From Johnsonella ignava ATCC 51276 (GTDB taxonomy: Bacteria; Bacillota; Clostridia; Lachnospirales; Lachnospiraceae): a stretch of 64,000 nucleotides of DNA. The position numbers and the translations under genes are program-made. The notes beneath the pieces are model-generated. The model was not told the origin of the DNA and made no database searches. It saw nothing but the letters and a program-made list of their open reading frames with translations. The DNA lies in contig NZ_JH378832.1 of assembly GCF_000235445.1 (NCBI RefSeq), forward strand, positions 234,582-298,581. Direction: 5' to 3'. Within the stretch, counting starts at the first letter, position 1; every line of letters starts with the position of its first letter. Shown here piece after piece: positions 53,060-61,700 of this stretch.

Positions 53060-55056
53060 TACAGCAAATCTCCTTCTTTTATCATTTCTGAAATAATTTC
53101 CTTAATACGTTTTATGGCATTTTCAATACTCATACCCTTAATCTGTGCACCTGCCATAGAACGATGTCCGCCTCCTCCGATCTTTTCCATCATAACCTGA
53201 ACATTTATCTCATCTATAGACCTTGCACTCACATAAATTATATCATTATACCTGGTAAGAACTACACTTGCTTTTATGCCGATTATGTTTAAAAGCTCAT
53301 TTGCAGCCTGTGCACCTATAACTGTAGGACTCTCTATACCTTCGGCACTGCATACGCTTATAGCAAAATGCTTGTTATAGATCTCTGCATTATGTACCGC
53401 TTCAGCCTTTGCCATATAGTCCGCAGGTTTTTCTCTAAACATCTTTCTTACTCTGGTAATATCTGCACCGCTTCTTCTAAGATAAGCAGCCGCCTCAAAT
53501 GTTCTTACACCTGTCTGTATATTAAAATTTTGGGTGTCAACTACTATTCCTGCATACATTGCATCGGCTTCACCCGACTTTATTCTTGTAATCTCATCTA
53601 TATACTGCACTATCTCTGCGACCATCTCACATGCACTTGATGCATAAGGCTCTACATATGACAATACCGCATTGCTTATAATTTCACTGCTTTGCCTGTG
53701 ATGATCAAGCACAACTATATTATTTATTATATTTAAAAGTTCAGGTTCTTCAGTTATACTCGGTCTGTTTACATCAACTACCACAAGCATTGTCCGGTCG
53801 CCTGCAAGCTCCCTTGCTCTGGCTTCATCTATAAACATATCCTCGGGATAATCATCTGAATTTGTAAACTTGGCAACTATCGGTTTTAAAGTTGAATTTA
53901 CCGCACCCATGACTATATAGGCATTTTTCTCCAGAGTGGCAGCTATTCTCCATATACCTATTGCAGAACCGAAGCAGTCTATGTCCATATTTTTATGCCC
54001 CATTATTATGACATTATCCATGGTTTCCATGATTCCTCTTAAAGCATGTGCCTTAACTCTCGCCTTTACACGAGTTGATTTTTCAACACTTTTTGACTTG
54101 CCGCCGAAATATCTTATACTTTCACTGTCTTTAACTACTGCCTGATCCCCGCCTCTTCCAAGCGCCATATCCATAGCATTTCTTGCAAAGTCATTTCTTA
54201 AAGAAAAGCTGTCGCCACCTGAACCTATGCCAATACTCAGTGTAACACTCATCTCATTACCTATATTGACAGTTTTTACATCATCAAGTATATCAAAACG
54301 ATTTTCCTGCATTTCTTCAAAATATTCATGCCTTATTATAAATATATACTTATCCTTTTCAAGCCTTTTTAATATACCGTCATATCGTGATATATACTGA
54401 TTTATTTTCCTGTCTATAAGTGCTATAAGCAGTGAACTCCTTACAGACTCTACATTTTCCATAGCCTCATCATAATTGTCAAGATTTATAAGCCCGACGA
54501 CCATCTCTTTTTTATCAGCAGCTTCTTTAAGTGCGGTATACTCACTCTCGTCATAAAGACATACTGAGTAGGCACTGACATCCTTAAGTATTATCTCATT
54601 TATAATAATCTTATACTTTCTGCCATTATAACATGCACTGAAGCTGTCTTTTTCCTCAATTTCTTCCCACTTTAATTCAGGAAACATAATTCTTATATTT
54701 CTTCCGGCTTTTTTATCTCCTTCAATTATCCTGTTGAATTCACGGTTTCTCCACGCAAACCCGCCTGCCTTGTCAATTACTGCATAAGCCATATCAAGCT
54801 GATTAAGCATTTTTTTCCCTATATCCTCTGTCTCCATGGCATAGCCGGCAACCGCTCTTTCAAAATTATCTTTTGTGTAATAGTAAAATGTAAGCAGCAG
54901 TATTACTGCTGCCGTTACCATAAAGATCATTATCATACCCGCTTTTTTATTTACCAGATTTATGCAGGCTGCCATAAATACAAACATTCCTATCACTGCT
55001 ATAGGCCATTTAAGATAATATCTTAAAAAATTATCAGGTTTTTGAAACCATTTCAT
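53059..55056 (-). CDS. GdpP-like DHH/DHHA1 cyclic-di-AMP phosphodiesterase
   Basis: 665 residues: two N-terminal membrane helices (about 12-58), a PAS-like region, a degenerate GGDEF domain (about 175-310) and DHH (about 335-495) plus DHHA1 (about 560-650). The DHH active site shows GHKNMDIDCFGSA, VVDVNRPS and VLDHHRQ; DHHA1 shows GGGGHRSMAGAQ. In GdpP/YybT this architecture hydrolyses c-di-AMP. The altered GGDEF should not make c-di-GMP. First gene of the gdpP-rplI-dnaB run. Confidence 0.92.
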   Translation of the reverse strand: MKWFQKPDNFLRYYLKWPIAVIGMFVFMAACINLVNKKAGMIMIFMVTAAVILLLTFYYYTKDNFERAVAGYAMETEDIGKKMLNQLDMAYAVIDKAGGFAWRNREFNRIIEGDKKAGRNIRIMFPELKWEEIEEKDSFSACYNGRKYKIIINEIILKDVSAYSVCLYDESEYTALKEAADKKEMVVGLINLDNYDEAMENVESVRSSLLIALIDRKINQYISRYDGILKRLEKDKYIFIIRHEYFEEMQENRFDILDDVKTVNIGNEMSVTLSIGIGSGGDSFSLRNDFARNAMDMALGRGGDQAVVKDSESIRYFGGKSKSVEKSTRVKARVKAHALRGIMETMDNVIIMGHKNMDIDCFGSAIGIWRIAATLEKNAYIVMGAVNSTLKPIVAKFTNSDDYPEDMFIDEARARELAGDRTMLVVVDVNRPSITEEPELLNIINNIVVLDHHRQSSEIISNAVLSYVEPYASSACEMVAEIVQYIDEITRIKSGEADAMYAGIVVDTQNFNIQTGVRTFEAAAYLRRSGADITRVRKMFREKPADYMAKAEAVHNAEIYNKHFAISVCSAEGIESPTVIGAQAANELLNIIGIKASVVLTRYNDIIYVSARSIDEINVQVMMEKIGGGGHRSMAGAQIKGMSIENAIKRIKEIISEMIKEGDLL

Positions 55057-55084
55057 CTGAAGTCCCCTTTATAAAACAGTATAT

Positions 55085-55150
55085 TATGCCGACACATTGC
55101 CGTATCGGACAGTTTTATTTTAATACGGTTAAAATCAATATGTCGGCATA
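55085..55150. terminator. Long inverted repeat between glgD and the GdpP-like gene
   Basis: Outer arms TATGCCGACA (55085-55094) and TGTCGGCATA (55141-55150) enclose inner arms CCGTAT/ATACGG. There is no T-run. It may end the glgCD transcript or be a protein site. Confidence 0.45.
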
Positions 55151-55188
55151 TCAGATTTACTATGAATTTTATAATAAAATACTATTTA

Positions 55189-56319
55189 TTACATTAAATA
55201 ACGATTGTATTTCTCAATAACGATCCTAATCTTATATGTATCTTCTTCTTTGGATTCAAATCTTTTTCCATGTTTTACAGTGCCCCTGCTTTCAACAATA
55301 CTGTTTTCAATAAATACCCCGTTTCCTATAAAAGTATCATTTAAAACGAGAGAATTTTTTATAACTGTATCATTGCCTATATAGACTCTCTTAAATAAAA
55401 TTGAGTTTTCAACAGTACCGTTAATTATACATCCGCTTGATATAAGAGAATTTCTTACAACGGCTCCGGGATTATATTTTGCCGGCGGTATATCGTCCAT
55501 CTTTGAATGAACCTCAGGATATTCCCAGAAGAAATAATCCCTTACCTCTTTTTTTAAAAAATCCATATTTGTCTTAAAATAGGAATCAACAGATGCTATA
55601 TTGCTCCAATATGTATTAATTTTATATGCAAAGATTCTCTTAAGATTTTTATATCTTATAAGAATATCCTTTACAAAATCATATCTATCCTCAGATACGC
55701 ATTTTTCAACAAGATCAATTAAAAGCCTTCTCCTTATTATATATATTCCACATGATATATCATTGGACTGTGCAACCATAGGCTTCTCATCAAAATCGGT
55801 TATACGTCCCTCTTCATTTATGCTGACTATACCGAAACGTGTAGCATCTTCTCCCTCATTAAGACGTTTGCATACTACCGTTATGTCAGCCCTCTTTTCT
55901 ATATGGTATTCAAGCACCTTGTTGTAATCAAGCTTATATACGCAATTGCCTGCTGCCATAACTACATACGGCTCATGACATTCAGTTAAAAAATTTATAT
56001 TCTGATAAAGTGCATCGGCAGTACCTCTGAACCAGTCTGTATTATCAGAGGTTATTGTAGGAGTGAAGGTATACAGCCCCCCCTGTTTTCTGCCAAAATC
56101 CCACCACTTTGATGAGCTTAAGTGTTCATTTAACGAACGTGAGTTGTACTGTGTGAAAACCACCACTTTTTTTATATTTGAATTACTCATATTGCTTAAT
56201 GCAAAATCAATACTTCTGTAAGCCCCCGCTATCGGCATCGCAGATATCGCTCTCTTGTTTGAAAGCTCTCTCATCCGCTTTGAATTTCCTCCTGCAAGTA
56301 TAATTCCTATTGCTCTCAT
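55189..56319 (-). CDS. glgD: Glucose-1-phosphate adenylyltransferase, GlgD subunit
   Basis: 376 residues. Nucleotidyltransferase domain starting MRAIGIILAGGNSKRMREL, with AMPIAGAYRSIDFALSNMSN, then a left-handed beta-helix tail (about 275-350, GNDTVIKNSLVLNDTFIGNG). GlgD subunits of Firmicutes have low activity alone and stimulate GlgC in a heterotetramer. It overlaps the glgC stop by 4 bp (ATGA). Confidence 0.95.
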   Translation of the reverse strand: MRAIGIILAGGNSKRMRELSNKRAISAMPIAGAYRSIDFALSNMSNSNIKKVVVFTQYNSRSLNEHLSSSKWWDFGRKQGGLYTFTPTITSDNTDWFRGTADALYQNINFLTECHEPYVVMAAGNCVYKLDYNKVLEYHIEKRADITVVCKRLNEGEDATRFGIVSINEEGRITDFDEKPMVAQSNDISCGIYIIRRRLLIDLVEKCVSEDRYDFVKDILIRYKNLKRIFAYKINTYWSNIASVDSYFKTNMDFLKKEVRDYFFWEYPEVHSKMDDIPPAKYNPGAVVRNSLISSGCIINGTVENSILFKRVYIGNDTVIKNSLVLNDTFIGNGVFIENSIVESRGTVKHGKRFESKEEDTYKIRIVIEKYNRYLM

Positions 56320-57590
56320 ACTATCCCACCTGTCTTTACTATATAACCTCCACTTGGAAGGAAATTGTCCTTATAATCCTCATATACAGTCTCCCCCATA
56401 ATTGCAGTGTTTTTACCTATCCTTATATTATCAGGTATCACACTTACCTCACCTATGGTTACAAGCTCTGAATTATAAACCTTTTTATCATATTCACTTT
56501 CGGCATAGTCTCCGATACCTATCTCACAGCCTGAACCTATAACGCTGCTCTCGGCTACTATTGTATTATAAAGCCTGGTATTTTTCCCTATATGTGAATC
56601 TCTCATAACTATCGAGTCCCTTATGACAGCCCCCTCCTCTATAAGTACACCTGCACCTATAATTGATCCTATAACCTCTCCATAGATTTCACTGCCCTCA
56701 CTTATTATGCTTCTTTCAATATGTGCATTTGAAGCAATATAATGCGGAGGGATTATATCCGTCTTTGTAAATATTTTCCAGTATTCCTCATACAAGTTAA
56801 ATTCAGGTACTATATCTATAAGCTCCATATTGGCTTCCCAATATGACTGCAGTGTACCCACATCTTTCCAGTATCCGTTATATTCATAGGCAAATACCCG
56901 ATTTCCGTTTTCATGTATATATGGTATTATATGTTTTCCGAAATCACAGCCGGGTTCATCCTGTAATTTTACCAGTGTTTCTTTTAATACATTCCAACTG
57001 AATATATATATACCCATTGATACAAGGTTGCTTTTTGGCTGAGGCGGTTTTTCTTCAAATTCAATCACCTGATTTTTTTCATCTGTAACTACAACTCCGA
57101 ACCTGCCTGCCTCCTCAAGCGAAACCGGCATTACAGCTATTGTAACATCTGCATTATTTGCCTTATGATAGCCAAGCATAGTCTCATAATCCATCTTATA
57201 TATATGATCTCCTGAAAGTATAAGAACATAATCGGGATTATATGACTCCATATATTCAAGATTTTGAAAAACGGCATTGGCAGTACCTGTATACCAATCG
57301 CTTCCTTTTGAATTCTCATAAGGCGGAAGTATGGTAACACCTCCAACGTTTTTATCAAGATCCCACGGTATTCCTATACCTATATGGGAATTCAGCCTGA
57401 GAGGCTGATATTGAGTAAGAACGCCAACTGTACTTATCCCCGAGTTTACACAGTTGCTTAAAGGAAAATCTATAATACGGTACTTTCCACCAAAGGATAC
57501 TGCAGGCTTTGCGACTTTCTGTGTCAGAACGCCAAGTCGGCTACCCTGACCGCCTGCTAAAAGCATGGCAACCATCTCTTTTTTAATCAC
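56316..57590 (-). CDS. glgC: Glucose-1-phosphate adenylyltransferase, GlgC subunit
   Basis: 424 residues from the GTG at 57590, which has GAGGTG upstream and gives the usual start before EMVAMLLAGGQGSRLG (an earlier GTG at 57602 is possible). SFGGKYRIIDFPLSNCVNSG, SGDHIYKMDYETML and FEEKPPQPKSN complete the catalytic domain; the beta-helix tail ends near residue 420. It makes ADP-glucose for glycogen. First gene of a two-gene glgC-glgD operon; no glgA or glgB follows. Confidence 0.96.
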   Translation of the reverse strand: MIKKEMVAMLLAGGQGSRLGVLTQKVAKPAVSFGGKYRIIDFPLSNCVNSGISTVGVLTQYQPLRLNSHIGIGIPWDLDKNVGGVTILPPYENSKGSDWYTGTANAVFQNLEYMESYNPDYVLILSGDHIYKMDYETMLGYHKANNADVTIAVMPVSLEEAGRFGVVVTDEKNQVIEFEEKPPQPKSNLVSMGIYIFSWNVLKETLVKLQDEPGCDFGKHIIPYIHENGNRVFAYEYNGYWKDVGTLQSYWEANMELIDIVPEFNLYEEYWKIFTKTDIIPPHYIASNAHIERSIISEGSEIYGEVIGSIIGAGVLIEEGAVIRDSIVMRDSHIGKNTRLYNTIVAESSVIGSGCEIGIGDYAESEYDKKVYNSELVTIGEVSVIPDNIRIGKNTAIMGETVYEDYKDNFLPSGGYIVKTGGIV

Positions 57591-57648
57591 TTTACACCTC
57601 ACAATCTGGCTTTTTATTTTACTTTGTTACGTATTTCATTATATCATA

Positions 57649-57882
57649 TCACATTAATATTGTGAATAATCTATTATAGGGCTGTCGGGAAATAAGGACC
57701 GTATATACCAAATCAGCCCGTGTGTATGTTATATAACTTTGATGTCTTGAATCCTCAATTTCTAAAAGCCATTCTCTTAGTGAATGAAAAAAATGATGCG
57801 TTATCATCATAAAATTAACAATCCCTCGTTCTTTTTTTCTTTTTTCTCTCTTTTCCTTTTTTGTCATACAAAAAGACCTCAT
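57649..57882 (-). pseudogene. Truncated transposase N-terminus in a decayed insertion sequence
   Basis: 77 codons. The middle part HSLREWLLEIEDSRHQSYIT followed by YTRADLVYTVLI resembles the N-terminus of DDE transposases that start with a D-x-RHQSYITY motif. The rest is lost: the frame continues past the left inverted repeat and stops. The basic KKEKREKRKKER stretch is unusual. It cannot encode an active enzyme. Confidence 0.5.
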
Positions 57883-58309
57883 GTGTGAAAAATTTCTTTT
57901 TTATATTTTAACTCACAAAAGGTCTTATTGCTTATAATCTTTATATTTTATTGTGAAAACTTTTTATTCCTTAAAGCTGTAGTATATCTTTTGTCAATAA
58001 AACTCAGCTTTAGCTTTTATAAATTTAGTTTACCCGATGGCGATCCGGTCTAAACTCTAAAAAAGTAATTGAGGATTTAAACTTTTCCGGCTTATTAGCC
58101 AATTATTCAGTTCAGATAAGAGAAGAACAGGGTACAATCCCTATCATGATGTATGCTGTAATTACCTACAAGTGGGTTTTGCGTCCAAAAACAAAACAGC
58201 ATTATAGAAAAATATCCCGGACAAGTTACAAAGCCCAAAAGCCTTATACTTGACGGGATATTTTAATTCTGTGCCGTAGGGATTAAAATTTCTTATTTCC
58301 CGACAGCCC
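57679..58309. mobile_element. Decayed insertion sequence with 18-bp terminal inverted repeats
   Basis: GGGCTGTCGGGAAATAAG (57679-57696) and its exact complement CTTATTTCCCGACAGCCC (58292-58309) bound 631 bp that contain only a transposase fragment. An internal inverted repeat near 58215-58262 (AATATCCCG / CGGGATATT) may be a terminator of the lost gene. No clear target duplication was seen. Family not assigned. Confidence 0.65.
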
Positions 58310-58438
58310 CTATATATGTTTTTATATCATTTACCCAAAACTATAAAGAGCCGAATGTTTCCCTTTATAGTTTTAAAAACAAAGCATGAAAACCAATTCA
58401 CAAAAATCTTGTTTAAGACTTTTTAAGTATTTAATTTT

Positions 58439-58786
58439 TTAGGGAAGTTTTACCTTCATATCACGGATAATATTTTCATTTTTTTTATATCTTATTCTCC
58501 ATAGTACAATATTTTGTGTTTCACTGTTATAGCCGAAAATAAGTTCTACCTTTATACCGTTATCCAAAACATACACAGGATGTAACGTTCCATACCCTTC
58601 CGATTCATCCGGGGTGCCTAATATTAATAATACTTCATCCAGTGGCTTCAACATCAATGATTCAAATTTATGCTTTGTTGCAGCATCAATTTTATACATA
58701 TCATACCTTCTATATAAAAATATTAACATAAATAATAACACAAGAAATAAACTTAATGATAACATTTTTATACTCTTTACTTTCAT
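58439..58786 (-). CDS. Membrane-anchored protein downstream of the Rhs gene, candidate immunity protein
   Basis: 115 residues from the ATG at 58786, four bases after the Rhs stop (a longer frame from 58945 runs antisense to nothing but overlaps the Rhs end and is unlikely). One membrane helix (about 5-24, IKMLSLSLFLVLLFMLIFLY) and a soluble domain with LKPLDEVLLILGTPDESEG, then KVELIFGYNSETQNIVLWRI. The SmpA/BamE-like wording of LLILGTPDE is suggestive only. Position directly behind a toxin-type C-terminus suggests immunity; no ribosome site is obvious, so translation may be coupled. Confidence 0.68.
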   Translation of the reverse strand: MKVKSIKMLSLSLFLVLLFMLIFLYRRYDMYKIDAATKHKFESLMLKPLDEVLLILGTPDESEGYGTLHPVYVLDNGIKVELIFGYNSETQNIVLWRIRYKKNENIIRDMKVKLP

Positions 58787-58790
58787 ATAT

Positions 58791-61700
58791 TTATTTTTTG
58801 CTGATATAATAAAATCCCAAGTCATGTGTATATCCTCTTTTCTTTGCATCTTTTTTAGGATTTTCAACTCCTTTAATAACCTTTGTCGACCCTGGTTTAT
58901 GCGACCATGTTCCATCACTATCCTGCCGATACCAATGATAGTCATTATTAGGGTTAACTACCAGTAAAACTGCATATCCACTCGATAGGTTCGGATTATA
59001 CTTTTCAAATTTTAATCCTATTGCCTCTGCATCACCTCTAACCATTTTCAATAATAACTCATCACCCTTATTGCTACTGTTTAATGCATCTGCTAAACTG
59101 TATTTTGAATACTGACCACTAAGTAATCCCGGCTGCAGAGCAAAAGCTTTTTCATAATTAGATTCCTCCGACTGTCTTCTCGTATAAAATGGTGTTTTAG
59201 TAATTGGGTTTATCACAAGGTCAAAAGCATATGCATAACAATTAGTAGTATCTAAAAAATATTTATTATATTCTTCTGGACTGTGCCTATATGCATAATT
59301 ACTTGGAATAGGCATATCATCATTTTTCTTTTTAGAATATAATGCACGTTGTTGTCTTTCTGCAAGTATCTGTTCCCTTTCTTCAAAATACCCCGGTGAA
59401 CATAGACTATGCATTAATCCTCTCGGATCGGTATACCTATTTGGATTCCCCTTACAATACTCATACCAGTTAAGCCCGTCTTTGATAGGATCTATTGATG
59501 TAAACCTCTTATCATCAGCTGAGTACATCCTTGCCTTTGCATAGTACAGCCCCGATATATTGTCATATCTGTGCCCCGTATAACTTGGTACTGCCAGTAC
59601 ACTTTTTTCAAATCCGACTTTTGTATATGTATTTACAGCTTCTCCCCATGAATTATAGTATGTTCCGGATACAACCTCACCTTCAGTATCCTTTGCCATA
59701 ACTGTACTGCCGAGTCTGTCCTTTGTAAGGCAGTACATACGATAGTCTGCATATGTTCCGGCTTCTCCCTCCGGACCGTATACATGAGTGATCTTTTCAC
59801 CGAAGCCGCCTCCAAATATGTGTTCAATGAAAGGTATGTCTATATCGGATATATAGTTTGGAGTAAAATCCGAATATCCCGATCTTACCAGATGTCCAAG
59901 AGCATCATATCTGTAATCAATATCTCCGGCTTTTGTGGACGCCTTTATCATACGTCCGGCTGCACCGTATTTATAGTAGGCGACTGTTTCGCCACCTTCT
60001 TTTAAGCTTATAAGGTTTCCTTTTTTGTCATATTCATAATTAAATACTGAATCTGATGTATTTCTTCCTGAAAGTGTGCCTGCAGCAGAGCCTATGCCGA
60101 AATCTATACCTGAATCCGGGTTTATACCGGCAGTTGAGCCTGCACTTTGCTTATTTTCTTTTGAAGTACTTTGCACCTTTTTAGTCAGCTGATTTAAGCT
60201 GTTATATTCGTAGCGTGTATTTACAGGTGCACTTTTTCCGGATCCCTCCTCATATTCATTTACTATATTTCCGAATCCGTCATAAGAATACCTGCTTCTT
60301 TTAGAGTCGGCTCCAAGTATATGCTCCTCTATAAGCCTGTTGTTTTTATCATACTTATATTCGGACTCGATTTTTACACCGCTTAAATTCTCGATCTTAT
60401 TTTTAAGATTGCCTGTGCTGTCATACTGATATATACCCGACTGTATGCCGTCTATATCAACTTTTACAAGCCTTCCCATAACATCATAGCTTCTTTGCTC
60501 AACACTTTTATCAGGCTTTGTAATCCTTGTTATTTCTCCGGCTACATTATACTCATAGGAAAATTTGGATGTATCGTTTTGCATGCCTTTATTTTCTATG
60601 CCTGTCATCCTTCCCATACTGTCATAGGTATAGTGTGTTTTCAGCATAAAACCGTCAACCATGGTTACATTGCCGACAGGGTCATATTCATAGCGTACGC
60701 TTCCTGAATATGAGCCTGCCTGTGTCATCCTTCCAAGTGCATCACGTGTAAAGTTTGTATTTCCGGTCGGATCCGTATATCCTGTAAGCCTGTTGTCTCC
60801 GTCATAGGTAAATGTATTTATACTGCCGTCAGGATAAACCGTCTTTGTAAGGTTTGCATTCGGATCATACTCATATGATGTGATACCGCCCTCTTCATCA
60901 GTCTTTTTGATTAGATTGCCGACAGAGTCATATTCATAGGATACCGTATTTCCCATAGCATCCGTTCTTTTTACAGGACGGTCAAGTACATCATACTCAT
61001 ATGATGTGATCTGAGTTTTTTGAGGCTTAGCTTTGGAGTTTTGTATATTTTTAAAACTCTCGGCAAAGCCTGCCGTACCTGCTATGCTATTCATATCCGC
61101 CGCTTCCGCTGCACCTTTAATGCCTGACATAACCGGTATACCTGCAAAGGTGGTACTTTCACTGTTTCCCTTAAGTATTATCTTTGTAAGATTTGAATTT
61201 TTATCATATTCATAGGATGCCGTGTTTCCGAGGGGATCCTTTTCAAAAGTCTTATTTCCTAAAGCATCATATCCGTATTCCCATCTGTTTCCGGCTTCAT
61301 CTGTCAGTGCCTCAAGATTTCCCGCTCTGTCATATGAATATATCCTGCTTGTACCGTCAGGATTTATACGGGCACTTATACGGTTTAGAGCATCATATGT
61401 ATATGAGGTTACATTTCCCATACCGTCGATAACCTTTATAAGGTTAAGGTTTTCGTCATACTCAAAGCTTTTTGTGCTTTCATCGGGATAGGTTATCTTA
61501 TCAATAACTCCTTCCGTTGTATATGAATACTTTGTGGTATTCCCGGCTTCGTCAGTCCGGGCAGAAAGCCTGTTCGCACCGTCATAGCCGTATTTAACTA
61601 TGCCTCCTGCGGCATTTGTCTCTTCAGTAAGATTTCCTGCCGGGTCATATGCATATCTGTCATATCCCATAGTACGGTTGGCTTTTGATACAATCCTTCC

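Noticed and set aside
53059..55056. c-di-GMP cyclase because of the GGDEF-like region
   Set aside because: The GGDEF motif is degenerate and the DHH/DHHA1 domains place it with c-di-AMP phosphodiesterases.
57679..58309. Assignment to the ISL3 family from the inverted-repeat ends
   Set aside because: The ends start with GG as in ISL3, but the transposase stub does not look like ISL3 and no 8-bp target duplication is visible.
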